Below, one piece after another: positions 42,155 to 53,109 of a stretch of DNA of 64,000 bases. The translations under genes were made by a program, and so were the position numbers. The notes under the pieces were generated by a model. It ran no database searches. It worked only from the letters and a program-made list of their open reading frames with translations, and was not told the DNA's origin. This stretch comes from Nemophila menziesii (lineage: Eukaryota > Streptophyta > Magnoliopsida > Boraginales > Hydrophyllaceae): NCBI GenBank assembly GCA_029959085.1, contig JARWIR010000003.1:30519505-30583504 (forward strand). Reading direction: 5' to 3'. Numbering within the stretch: the first letter of the stretch is position 1; every line of letters starts with the position of its first letter.

Positions 42155-42240
42155 TAGGTGGCGGCACAATTGCCTAGTATGTAGGTCTTATTACTTTTGA
42201 GTAATCTCAAGTTTGAGAGTTTCAGCCTCTCGTACCCCTT
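42155..42240 (+). pseudogene. tRNA-Met pseudogene, full length
   Basis: aggtggcggcacaattgcct...gagagtttcagcctctcgta: the complete outline is visible but the D stem, anticodon (CTTATT for TCTCAT) and B box (TTCAGCC) are mutated. Confidence 0.7.
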
Positions 42241-42430
42241 ATTTCTATTTTAACCTCCATCACATCAGATATGAAGAGCTGCTCATAGTGAGCCCAACGC
42301 AAATTTTTGCTAGGACAAAATGACACTCCAATGCAGTGTGCTTCATTCTAAAGATTGAATAGACACATCAACGGAGAAGTGATGTAGTTGGGGTAGTATA
42401 TAGGTTACATAGCTTCCAACAAATTGTAAT

Positions 42431-42515
42431 GGGGTGGTGGCGCAGTTGGCTAGCACGTAGGTCTCATAGCTTCTAAGTTATCATGATGTTGAGAGTTCAA
42501 GCCTCTCTCAACCCA
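42431..42515 (+). pseudogene. tRNA-Met copy with damaged stems
   Basis: 85 bp, the same length as the intact gene, and ggggtggtggcgcagttggc is preserved with anticodon CAT. The acceptor has a G-A mismatch (3' strand TCAACCC), the D stem has GCAC, the anticodon-stem side reads ttatcatgatg, and the B box is gttcaagcc. Probably not functional, though a tRNA scan could still score it. Confidence 0.65.
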
Positions 42516-42594
42516 TTCTTTTGTTATTTTTGTTCGACTTGTATAAGTTTCCACATAATGACCCATCCTCATATGAATAGATAGCTATCATCTT

Positions 42595-42796
42595 CAACTG
42601 GCCAGAGCCTTGATATATCTTCATCCCTTAAGGGGGTTAAGCAAGAGGTACAGGGTTCGAATATCCTCCCTGAACATGGGTAACCTAGTTCTGATTAAGT
42701 GGGGATATGCATGAGGAGGCGTCATCAGGCGTGTATATTTCCTATGGGAATAGTCGTGGTGCGCGAAAGCTGGCCCGAACACCCATATATCAAAAA
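42595..42796 (+). mobile_element. Au/TS-like SINE inserted in the tRNA-Met array
   Basis: B box gggttcgaatatcc (42,653-42,666) and the 3' domain gtggtgcgcgaaagctggcc with a short A-tail. The flanks agctatcatctt and agccatcgtcta agree at most positions and are likely a decayed target duplication. About 200 bp. Confidence 0.7.
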
Positions 42797-43330
42797 GAAT
42801 AGCCATCGTCTACCTCCACAAACCTTAAACCATTCACACCCTATCTCCCCTTCAACCTCCAACACACCAAACAATTCTAACATGATCGTTAAAATGGCAA
42901 CAAATTATTGTTCGGTGAGAACATGACCTACTTGTTATTTTTGTTCAACTTGTATAAGTTTCCATATAATGACCCATCCTAATATGCATAAATATCCATC
43001 ATCTACCTCCACAAACCTTAAACAATTCACACCCTATCTCCCCTTCAACCTCCAACACACCAAATAATTCTAACATAATTCGTTAGAATGGCAACAAAGT
43101 ATTGTTCGGTGAGAACATGACCTACTTAAACTGAGTCTGACTCGTATAAGCATCCATATAATGACCCATCTATTGAACATATATATCCATTATCTACCTC
43201 CATAAAGACTAAACAAATCACACCATATCTCTCCTTCATACTTCAACACATCAAAGATGAATCAATCTCTAACTAGAGGTTCTGTTAGATTGCCAAAAAA
43301 AGTTATTATTTAGTGAGATAATAAGTGAAA

Positions 43331-43692
43331 CCCAAGATAATATCCTAAATAGGGGGTGAAAAGACAATGCGGAATTTAAAATCTAACTTAAATCATATGA
43401 TCCTACCTAAAAATCAACCTTTTAGAACTTTAGATAGAATGGTTAAAACAACACTTAGAGATATGATATTAGAGTATAAATAATCAATCAAACACTATGT
43501 GTAATCATTATATGATGAACACTAGACAAGAATCAAAAGAAGTAATTTAACAAGTGCTGAACATGCAATATTCTATGCCTAAAGATATATGCAATAAGGA
43601 GGCAATATATTAAATAAATGGCATGCACAAAATTCAAGACTTAAGGAAAGAGAAGACAAACATAATATTTAGAGTGGTTTGGCTTTCCTAAC
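43331..43692. repeat. LTR-like repeat, first part (split by a solo LTR)
   Basis: Begins with tcctaaatagggggtgaaaa, similar to tcctagaggggaggggtgaa at 60,921. It continues after the solo LTR at 45,246. I recognise this as a common plant dispersed repeat beginning CCTAGAGGGG-GGTGAATAGG but cannot assign the class. Confidence 0.45.
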
Positions 43693-45245
43693 TGGTGTCT
43701 CCTGGTGTGTGATAAAATCACCACCCCTAAAGAGAGGGACACTACCCGCAAGTGCATGGGTCGTTCCAAGTAATGTGTAAATAATACAGATTTCTTTCTC
43801 AGGGACGGATAAATATGACTATGGTGTTAATCAAATAAGTAGGGTTAATTGAAAATAACGAAATGGAAATAAACAGATATGTGTTTGGGTTTTGAATTAT
43901 AACTACTAGATGCAATAAAATAAATTAACTAAATGATTAACTGAAAGCAAAAACTGAAAGTAAATAAGTGTGGACGCAGATATGAGATATGTACTTGAGT
44001 CTCTCAAGGTATCTACCTAATTTCATACAATTATGTCTCCTTTTAAGGGCTAAGTTGGTATTTATGTATTACTCGGGACTCTAATATCTCCTAACCCCCT
44101 GTCGGGTGGACCTAGAGCTATCCTACGGTACTATAAACCCCTCTTGGGTGATTATATCCACTTACGGATGTGAAGCCTCTTACCTCATTGGCTATGTGAT
44201 TAGTTAATCCCATCGGTCAATTCACACGTCTATTACCTATGTTTGTAATCAAACTCCCATGTCGGATGATCACTCGCCACTAAGTGAATAACCTAATTAC
44301 TCAAACCTACTTCTAATTGATCAGATTAGAAATAGTAAACAAGAATACCGTAATAGCCAATACAAAATACCCAACTTAAATTAAATAATAAAATCCCAAA
44401 TTCGGAAAAACATTAATTGCATAAACTAGGGCTTAACCCATTATTACGATTCTCAAGTACTAAGGAATTTAGCTCATATTCAAACTAAAACTGAAAATAA
44501 AATAAAAGCATTCATGTTTTCAATTACAAAACAGAAATAAATAACCTAATTTAAGGGTTGGATTGAGTTGTCGTTGGAAGAATGGGAATTCTCCATCTCT
44601 TACTATCTCTTCTGAGTTTTTGCTCTGACTCTGACTTTGAAAATAATGGAACTTCTTGAAAATGAGGTCTAAAAGGCTATTTATACTACACTAATTCGGA
44701 TTGTGCTTTTATTTAATACTATTAAGTCAAACGATAAAAAGTCCAAGTCCAAATCAGAGAAACCTGTAATGGATGTACACTCTTTAGTAAAACAACCGTA
44801 ACTTTTGCGTCTCACTCCAAATCACCTGATTTTAGTCCTGAATTCGCGTTAACTCAGAGGCGCAACTTTATTCTTTGAGTCACCAGACCCAAATCAGTGC
44901 CGATGTGGCTCGAAATCAGCAATTAGTAACAGTTATCCAGATTCTCATATCTTCTTGTCAACTCTTTGGGTGATACTTCTCCCTTTTGACCTCTCTTTTT
45001 GATCTAGGACTTTAATCTTCACTTCTCCTCCTCATCTTGGTCTCCATAGCATCCATGCACCTAAAATCTTTATGCTAAAAACAAACAACTTAACGCACAA
45101 AAACTCTAAAAATGAAATATCATAATTCGGAAGGGAGAAAGTGCAATATATTAAAATAAGCATAAAAGTCTATCAAGTAAGTCTAATTTCTACCTAAAAT
45201 GATGTCTCCTAAGGGCATATATTTATCACATAACGAGAGACATCA
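43693..45245 (-). mobile_element. Solo LTR, gypsy type, perfect TSD
   Basis: Plus-strand termini TGGTGTCTCC and GAGAGACATCA; flanks ctaac on both sides (43,688-43,692 and 45,246-45,250). 1,553 bp, with the 46-bp inverted repeat at 45,200-45,245 and a TATA box near 44,676-44,685 (minus). Most similar in plan to the LTR at 38,083. Confidence 0.9.
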
Positions 45246-46735
45246 CTAACTTACATCCACTACTTAAGGTATGAGCACCTATAGGATTTCAACTCCTCAA
45301 CTTGAACTCCCCCGTGTCTCTTGAAGGTGAGAGCACAAAATTTTACAACCTCTTCGAAAGAACCCACTAGTGTTATCACCAATACTAGGAAACTAAGTGA
45401 ACAATATCCACTTACGATATACCACTTCACAAACCCGTGAAGTCTTTCTCTTAAGTATCACCACAAGGACTACTAAACAATCTCTATCCCGATCTACCAC
45501 TTCACACTTAGCGAAGCCTTCAAATTATGTGTCTATACCACAAAATCTTTAACACACCCTTGTCTAGTCTATGTAAGAATACCTTCTTCACTAGACTAAG
45601 AGTAAAACCCTGGGATTTATGATTAAACCTAATATACCTAGCCAGACTCTAAACTCCTAAATAAGTTAATTTTAAAGTATATTTGGGCTAATGTATACAA
45701 AGCAATATGTATGGATATATACATATGATATTGCTTTGGGTCTCTCTTTGAAGATAACTTTGAGAGACTTTGAATTTTGTAGAGTGAAGAGACACATAAT
45801 GGAGTTATACGGTGCCTCTATTTATAGGGAAAAAATCCTCCAACATCTTTGTCCATGTGTCACCTTCCGCTTGGATATTTTTTCACATGTGGACATCTAT
45901 GTTTTCTAGTTAAATGCCCAGTGGTGTGGCTCAGATGGATACTTGAGAAACAATACATTAACAAGTCTAATTGTGTCCTTTCTAACTAGTATGCATAACC
46001 TCTTCGATGCCCATCTTCAAAAATGTTATTCATACACTTGGAGTTGAATCTTCAAATTTGATAATAAAGTGCATCGGGTATCCAACATCTTTTGCTCTAG
46101 CTATTTGGTCTTCATCTTCTCAACTTTTATATCCAATAGGTTTAGGAATTCTGCCTAATTCTATTATCAGAGGTCCCAATTTTTCTTCTTCTCAGTTTTA
46201 ATCTCCAATACTTTTAGGTATTCCACCTAGTCTTACTTCAGAGGTTTGGACTTTGATTTTTCTCAACTCCAATCTCCAATACGTTGAGGAATTCTGCCTA
46301 GACTTCATTTCTAAAGGTTCAGTATTCTCATCCTTTGTTTTCTTTAGTTGACCACTTTAGCCATTCCGCCTTTTAGATATTTGGAGGTATGGTAATTTAT
46401 TTTCAATCTCTTTGTAATCATTCACACTCTTCTTCTTTTTCATCTAAACATCATCTTTTTAGTCTCCAAGTATCATCACCCAAACACCCTTTTTCATCTT
46501 TTAAGCTTCCATATAGTATCTTCTAAGCATTCATCTTCTGTAGACTCCCAATTCTTATCTTCATCTCTTTATCTCACCCCTTTAGTTATCTTTTTCTTAT
46601 CATCATTCTTCCTTGGATGTTCAAGTTAAACCACCAGTCTCAGTTTCATCGTAAGACCATGCATGTTCAAGATATATTGTTTTATCCCCAATCATCAACC
46701 AAATTATAGTCTTTAGGCTAACATAAGCTACTCAA
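45246..46735. repeat. LTR-like repeat, second part
   Basis: ttacatccactact-aaggt and tctcttgaaggtgagag match 61,581-61,650 of the second copy. No ORF is supported. The right boundary near gtctttaggctaaca (46,735) is approximate. Confidence 0.45.
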
Positions 46736-46739
46736 ACTG

Positions 46740-47060
46740 ACCCCAACGAGATGGCAGTGAAATTGACTTGCGTGTGGGTTTCACAACTTATGAGTAATAC
46801 TTGGGTTGACATGTCAAGTCTATTTCGTATAAGTATCCACATAATGACCCACTCTCATATGAATAAATATCCATCATTTAACTCTTTATACCCTAAACAG
46901 GTTACACTTTTTCTCTCCTTCAACCTTTAACACATTAAAGGTGAAACAATCTATTGCCATAGGCTTTGTTGCTATGCCGACAAATTATCAATTAGCGAGA
47001 ACATGAGCTATTTGAGCAGAACACATTTGTTTACTCGGGCAAAATGATACTCGAATATAA
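46740..47060. repeat. Isolated decayed tRNA-Met repeat unit
   Basis: gagatggcagtgaaattgac...cgtgtgggtttcacaactta (tRNA-like), then tataagtatccacataatga and ggcaaaatgatactcgaata. This is the same order of blocks as in the 40.7-43.3 kb array. Confidence 0.6.
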
Positions 47061-47815
47061 TTTGCTTTATTAAAGAAAAAATAGGATTGAAACATAGTTA
47101 GGTGGTTCCCAATTTGTCATGATGCATTGCTAGAGCAGTTGGTGGATCAAATCCAAGCTCGGCTAGAAGATTGGTGAGTTGTGTAATTTAAACAAAAAAT
47201 GGCGTGAAAACTCTATACTTAGTGTTCGTTGAAGATTTATCAATCATTATTTGATCTTTGGAACATCGTGATACTGGTATCCCACCAAGATAGAAAACAT
47301 AAGTAGTTGTTGAAGGATGATAATCATCGTTGCCAACTCAGACAGATTGTTGAGAAATAAGAGACATAAGTTGATTTTGTTGTAAATATCACGACTGATT
47401 ATTGTTTGAGATACTGGAGAAAACGTCTGGTTGTCATCCAATGAATATGTATAGAAAAATGCATGAATTGGGCAAGAAGAGCAAATATCATATGAGATAT
47501 CTTAGACCATCTCCAGCAGATGCGCTAAATGAAGATTTACAGAAAATAAAAGTAAGAAAATGCAGTATAGGAGCAAATTTCTTACTCAAGCAGCAACGCT
47601 AAATCATGGGACCCACAAAAACTACACGACATTTCCTTTCCCCTATACACTATTTTCATTGAATCTCTCCTCATAGGGTAAAAGCTTTAGTCATATTTTT
47701 TGGATTAATTCCTAATAACCCTTTCATGCTATTCTTTATTCCCCTGACCACAACTGTCATTTACTTCCCCGATAAAAGGCACCATACATTTAGTTCTTTT
47801 CCTTTTTGTCCCTTT
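47061..47815. other. No gene recognised
   Basis: Short frames only. It might include remnants of the gene that gave the adjacent CDPK fragment, but nothing is identifiable. Confidence 0.35.
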
Positions 47816-47820
47816 TTACC

Positions 47821-48178
47821 ACATTCGTTGTTGATATATCCACTTTTATTCTTATCAAAATGTTGGAAAGCTTGTTGAAACTGCTCCTCGTTACTCATCT
47901 TTTTCAAATGTGCGGTCATTGTCACGAATTCTTCACAGTTTAGCATCCCATTTCCATCAACATCAGCCTTTATTTTTTCAACAAAACCATCAGCCGGTTG
48001 ACATCATCGCCTTAAACTCTAAGTAATTGATTCTTCCATCCTATTAATAATAAAAATAATAATTCATACACATGTAACATGAATCTACAATATCTAATTA
48101 ATTTTAAAAGACTTATTTATGAAAATGGCTCATAGTAGTTGTTTGTTATCTTATCTAAGTCGGCATCAGTTTATGTAA
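47821..48178 (-). pseudogene. CDPK (calcium-dependent protein kinase) EF-hand fragment
   Basis: Minus strand: TDADLDK (about 48,170), then an intron-like gap ending in AG, then DGRINYLEFKAMMSTG (48,040-47,995), as in the last EF hand of CDPKs. After a break comes ADVDGNGMLNCEEFVTMTAH (loop 47,929-47,964, all 12 positions good), then FDKNKSGYINNEC (loop 47,821-47,856, where the position-12 glutamate is lost and similarity stops). The spacer LKKMSNEEQFQQAFQHFDKN is typical of CDPK EF1-EF2. The order, EF4-like before EF1-EF2, is not that of an intact gene. There is no kinase domain. It is most likely a captured or rearranged gene fragment. Confidence 0.65.
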
Positions 48179-48599
48179 AATACACTATAATTTTGCTCGA
48201 CATTTCTCAGCCTGGGAGATCCCGGTCATATAAAGTGTTCATATAGGTTACATGTTCTGTATGTATTGTTTTCAGATTAATATAGTTACTTCATAAATGA
48301 AACTCTTCTCTATTAGTAAAGATGAACAATGTAAGATTGAATAGAATGGTTACACACTTCAACTAAAAAAAACTAAGAATTTCAGCTAAATGTAGACCAG
48401 CTTCCCACCTACCAAAAAATGGAAAAAATTGCTTTTTAGTCTCTGGTGTGAAAGTATTACCTATTAACTTACACAAAACTTATTGATCTCTCTGTCTTTT
48501 CCGTACCAAATTTTTTTGTAAAGTTGTTCTCTTTTTTCTCATCGATAACCATCTTACACTCAAGATATTGATTAACATAAGAAGCTCAACTTTTCAAAT
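48179..48599. other. No gene recognised
   Basis: AT-rich, leading into the T-rich tandem repeat. Confidence 0.35.
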
Positions 48600-48960
48600 T
48601 TTGAGAATTTTCCTTTCACTCAAACTGTCTTTTTTTTTTAAATAACTTATTTTTCTATTGCAAAGTTGTTTGGAACTAACATTATAGTTTTTCCGTAACT
48701 CAATTTTTTGAGTTTTGGAATTTTCTTTCCATAACTCAACTTTTTGAGTTTTAAGAATTTTCGCGAAACTGAAACTGCCTTTTTTTTTAGTTTTAAAAAA
48801 AATTCTGATGCATAGTTGTTTGGAACTAACATTTTAGTTTTTCCATAACACTTTTTTTTTTTTAGTTTTGAGAATTTTTTCCCATAACTCAACTTTTTGA
48901 GTTTTGAGAATTTTTCCTTAACTCAAACTGTCTTTTTTTAAAAGAAATTTTTTTGTATGA
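48600..48960. repeat. T-rich tandem repeat, about 150-bp unit
   Basis: gttgtttggaactaacatt occurs at 48,665 and 48,815, and cataactcaactttttgagt with its variants four times. About 2.4 units in all. Confidence 0.75.
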
Positions 48961-49300
48961 TGCATATAAGTTCATTGTTTTGTATTTTAAATAATTAATA
49001 ACTCGTTTTTTATATTATTTTTGTATACTTTCTTGATATATCTGTTTAAATTTCTTGTCATCAACCGGAAACAAACCCAAAATCTCTTAAGTAGGGTAAA
49101 AAAGACCTTATTTTAACATTTCATGAATTGTGAATATAGTATAATACACTTGAGTGCATTTAAAAATAAACTTAAATATTTTTAAAAATTGTAAAAACGA
49201 CGAAATTAGATTGAAATTAAATCAAGTTTTTTTCTTCTTTTTTTGTAATATTTTAGAGTTTTAGTAGTCAAAATTAGATATTATCTTTATAACTGAATAT

Positions 49301-49576
49301 CACTACAAGAAATAGTATCTTTAGCGGCGAAAAATTTAACACTAAAAATCTTAATTTTGCCGCTAATAGTTCGTTATTTGTCGCCTCTATAAGTTTCTCG
49401 CTAAAGATACCTTTAGTAGCAAATTATTTGTTTTTGCCTCTATTAACTTTATCTTTAGCGGCAAATATTGCCGCTTAAAGTATAATTAGAGGCCATTTTG
49501 GTTTTTAAAATTATCATTAGAGGCCATTTTAGTTGTTGCCGCAATAGCTTTCCCGCTAATGCTACTATTTCTTGTA

Positions 49577-49579
<3 letters not shown>
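49301..49579. mobile_element. CACTA (En/Spm) MITE, 279 bp, 3-bp TSD
   Basis: TIRs CACTACAAGAAATAGTA and TACTATTTCTTGTAGTG (17 bp, perfect) with TAT on both sides. Subterminal gcggcaaa/ttgccgc motifs recur on both strands, like the transposase-binding repeats of CACTA elements. Confidence 0.92.

Positions 49580-49614
<35 letters not shown>
49580..49614. repeat. (TA)n microsatellite
   Basis: TA-dinucleotide run beginning at the right TSD of the CACTA MITE. Confidence 0.9.
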
Positions 49615-49619
<5 letters not shown>

Positions 49620-51047
49620 AATTAAATCGTTAAGTTTATAAAATAAAAGTATAATTTCAAATATATAATAAAAATAATTTATACATATTGTAAGTAAAAA
49701 TAAATATAAAATAATTTAACATCTTATTTAAATGCAACAAAACCAAAATTAAATATTGATATTTATATATTTATTATTATTTATATTATTGTAAAATATA
49801 ATTAAAAGTTAAGGATAGATTTATCTTTTATCATAGAAATTATAATATTATAAAAGAATAGTATATATGAAGTATAATTATAGAGTAACTAAAATGGTAA
49901 AATTAAAAATCGATATGACATATTATTTTGATACGGTATAATAAAATATGGAGTATAATAATAACTGGAAATTGTCTAAGAGGTCTCAACTGAGACTTCT
50001 GAAAATTTTTACATTATCCAAAAAAAGAGCCATCATTGAGGAGAAGTTTTTTGCTTGATGATATTGGTGTCACAGGTTGTGTTTTTCCAAAATCATGTTG
50101 TGTTTTTCAAGCAGGTTTCTAATGTATTATGGCGCATGTATTTTTTTAAACAATAAAGAACCGTGAACCAGAAACGGGAACGATTCGCCTACGATTTATT
50201 CCAAGTTGCGAATCATGTGGTCAATGATATTGATTACGTTGAAAACAAAAAAAAATAGAGCGACTCCAAACTGTCGGGAGTCATTTCCAAAGCGTCACTT
50301 AATAAAATCATTCCTTCGGGATCTAATATATACTTAGAAATATAAGGGTTTAAATGAAATAATAAAAAAATACACTATATTAACTAAAAGCACCTTTAAA
50401 ATCTATTATATCATCATTTAAAGATTACAAAACAGAGCATAAGAGAAAGAAACTAACTACACTGCAAACCACGTCCAATATAATCAAAACAATAACGAAG
50501 AATCTGATGATCAACTGCTATGAAGATTGAACAATTTATTAGTTATTGATTTATTCGTTCTATATTTTATAATACTAAAACTCATGGTTTTGTATTTTAC
50601 ATAGTAGCAACGTAGCAGTAGAGAATTTGGGGTAGATATGTTATTTTTTTGAGTTTTAATTTTAACTTTCAAAATAGGTTATTATGATATAATTGATAAT
50701 GTAAAATTTGTAGGAAAGTGGACCATAACAATCATAAATTTCGAAAATGAGAAAAAAATCTATATATTTGAAATTTAACAAAAATTTATGTATACATAGA
50801 AAAATTATATATAAATTTATATAATATCGTTGCTCATGTATAAGAGCATATTTTGGGGTGCCGAATCTCCAAACCCAGCCGTACATATCGCCGCTCTCAC
50901 TCGCGCTCTTATTCAATATATCTATTATATTTGTGTCGTGAAATATATAATATGCACGAAGAAGATAGAACATCGACGCCTATAAAATGGCAATAAGGTT
51001 CCAAGGTGATATTTCATCAAAAATAAAGTAAGGAGAATGAAATGAAT
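49615..51047. other. Very AT-rich sequence, no gene recognised
   Basis: Short frames only. A local GC-rich patch at 50,850-50,915 (aacccagccgtacatatcgc) contains no recognisable feature. Confidence 0.4.
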
Positions 51048-51590
51048 CACTACAAAAAATTGGATATTTAGCAACGAATTTTTGCCAAAACCTATCATAT
51101 GCGTCGCCATATTGTGTTAGGAATTTAAGGTTAGCAACACCTACTACAAAAACATCTTCCAATCTATGTATGAAGACAGCAACATCTTAGGCATTACTTA
51201 ATGTCCACTATTAGTTAACACGACCTTGTAAGGCGTCCCTATTGCTCGATTATCACGACCATTGTTTTTAGCACCACTATGGATTTGTCTATAACAACGT
51301 CTCCTTGATATCCACCCCTATTGATTCGTGTAGAACAACAAATCATTTTTAGATGTCCATATTGCTTTGTGTACAAAAACACATCGCTTTTAGGTGTCCC
51401 TAATGCTTTATCTACAACATGTCATTTTTAGGTTTCCATATTGCTTCGCCTACAACAACACTTTATTTTAGGCATTCTTAAGATTTTGGCTACAATAACA
51501 CACTATTTTAAGGTGTCCATATTTCTTGTATATTATGACACTTTTTTTTGGGCATCACTATTGATTTGTCTACAAAAATGCCTATTGGCT
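51048..51590. mobile_element. CACTA element end with 40-bp subterminal repeats
   Basis: Starts CACTACAAAAAATTGG at 51,048. From 51,189 about ten units of 38-43 bp follow, with core aggtgtccatattgctt...ctacaacaaca (starts near 51,189, 51,232, 51,270, 51,310, 51,351, 51,392, 51,430, 51,470, 51,511, 51,550). Such arrays next to a CACTA terminus are transposase-binding subterminal repeats. No second terminus was found, so this is a fragment; the transposase-region exon at 57.6 kb could belong to the same element. Confidence 0.65.
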
Positions 51591-52170
51591 ATGAGTTATA
51601 AATCTATACAAAAACGAAAAAGATTTTATGAAATCCTAACTCGAAAACTCTTTTTTGTTGATTCATACTACGAATCAAAGAGAAAATGATTAACATCAGT
51701 TTAGAAAATAAATTATAATGCTATAATTAAATGGTTAAGACATAAAATTTGGAACATTACTAAATTCAAAAACACACCAAGAGCCTTGTCATCTAGACAT
51801 TTTTTCATAAAGTTTGATACACTAAATAATAGTTAACATCGTATTATCAGTGTATCAAGTTGTTGATGTATGCCGCATCGGCGGATCATGTACATGTGAT
51901 AATTGTTTTATACACATTGATTTTATATGTATATGTGTGTGTCTTTAATTTTTCAATTAACATATCTTTATTTTACTAAATATTACTAAGCTTGCAATTT
52001 TTACCAAACTGATAGGCCATTAATTGGTTTTTTGGCAAACTGATAACCTAATAATTTGTGTCTTTCAAACATATTTGAAATAATTCTCTCGGTGCAATTT
52101 TTTGTCACTTTGATAAAACAAGAACACTCAACAACAAATTAATTAACCAACATCACTTTTACCACATAAG
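51591..52170. other. No gene recognised
   Basis: AT-rich; no ORF or repeat supported. Confidence 0.4.
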
Positions 52171-52179
52171 TTACTTAGG

Positions 52180-52640
52180 TACCTGAAGCTTTCAATCGGT
52201 GTGATGTTTTTCCTCCCAGCCAAATATAAATTACGCCTTGCATGCTTGGCCAATGAGTCTGCAACCCTATTAAAACTTCTCTTAATGTAACGAACTTTCC
52301 ATTCCGGATATTTTCCCATTTATTTACAGATTTTATTCCACAACCGGCCAGACTAACCAATATATTCTGTATTTTTGTGAATACCTTATATGATTTCAAG
52401 GTTATCGAAGTAATATGAACAGCTTTGTAGGTTGAGGTAAACGACTGAACTCATGGCCACCAGGATAGCCCAAGCTTAACCCTCAAGACATGATTTAATT
52501 TTACAATGTTTCACAGACCTATGAGTGACATTGTTCAGCTTATTGATTGCAACTAATGTAATTCCTGTCACTTCCTATTCCTTAGTAAATGATGCATCAT
52601 TTAGCAAGATGATCTCAGATTCATTCCTAGTTTTTTTTAT
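52180..52640 (-). pseudogene. RNase H-like (RVT_3) relic of a LINE
   Basis: With stops and shifts the minus strand gives LLNDASFTKE, EVTGITLVAINK, AWAILVAM, YYFDNLEII and finally FNRVADSLAKHARRNL. The closest match in this window is the RNase H of LINE A (SDASFKRDYEPTGIAAIAI), so both come from related LINEs. It has at least four in-frame stops. No poly(A) is obvious. Confidence 0.7.
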
Positions 52641-52894
52641 TCATTTAATTTTGTTCATGTTTTGTTTCAATGGCAAGATCATGGGATCTTAGGCAAAGAA
52701 CTATTCTGAATAGCACACCTTCACGCCCAAACATCATCTATCATCTACTAATACACCAACATAAGCTCAATCCTCAATAAGCAATGTAGATAGGCAATCT
52801 CTAAATTTGTTTTTTGGTGGCTATTTTTGTTTGTGAATTTAATTTTTAATTTCATAGAATAATCAGTTGTATTTCAAATGAATGACTATTCGTG
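52641..52894. other. No gene recognised; intron-like flank of the CACTA gene
   Basis: AT-rich sequence up to the copia TSD. With the copia removed it joins the sequence upstream of the exon at 57.63 kb and would be intron. Confidence 0.35.
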
Positions 52895-52899
52895 GTATA

Positions 52900-53098
52900 T
52901 GTTATGATTTTGAGTAAAATGATATATTTGATTGTTATAAGATAGTACAATATATAGGGAATTGTGGTGAGGTGTTTACAGCAATACTCAATACACCTCA
53001 ACCGTACTATATTCTCTCTAACAATCTATTTTGTCTTTTATGTAACAACTATTTAACTAATTGAGTTAAGTAACCCAATAGCTATACTATAGTTAACA
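52900..53098 (-). repeat. Copia 3' LTR (199 bp)
   Basis: Plus-strand TGTTATGATT...AGTTAACA. Identical to 57,393-57,591. Confidence 0.97.
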
Positions 53099-53109
53099 TC
53101 CCCCCTCAA
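53099..53109 (-). other. Copia polypurine tract
   Basis: Minus strand TTGAGGGGGGA next to the 3' LTR. It overlaps the end of the pol frame, whose stop lies at 53,106-53,108. Confidence 0.9.

Larger units (their letters stand above)
40700..43330. repeat. Tandem array of a tRNA-Met-containing unit
   Basis: Three blocks recur in the same order, more or less decayed: a tRNA-Met-like stretch; gtataagtatccacataatg...atatccatcatctacctcc; aatggcaacaaa(t)tattgttc-ggtgagaacatga followed by gacaaaatgatactccaatg. The last landmark is seen near 40,890, 41,029, 41,172, 41,803, 42,096 and 42,316, the middle one near 41,880, 42,540, 42,950 and 43,141. Full units would be close to 400 bp, but internal deletions shorten several to about 140 bp. 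Isolated relics lie at 46,743-47,060 and 59,619-59,760. Confidence 0.75.

Noticed and set aside
50662..50973. 103-codon minus-strand frame
   Set aside because: AT-rich codons only (I, Y, F, N), no domain and no promoter or homolog that I recognise.
51189..51590. Regular 40-bp repeats resembling a CRISPR array
   Set aside because: Units are degenerate without constant repeat/variable spacer structure, the DNA is nuclear plant sequence, and the context is a CACTA terminus.
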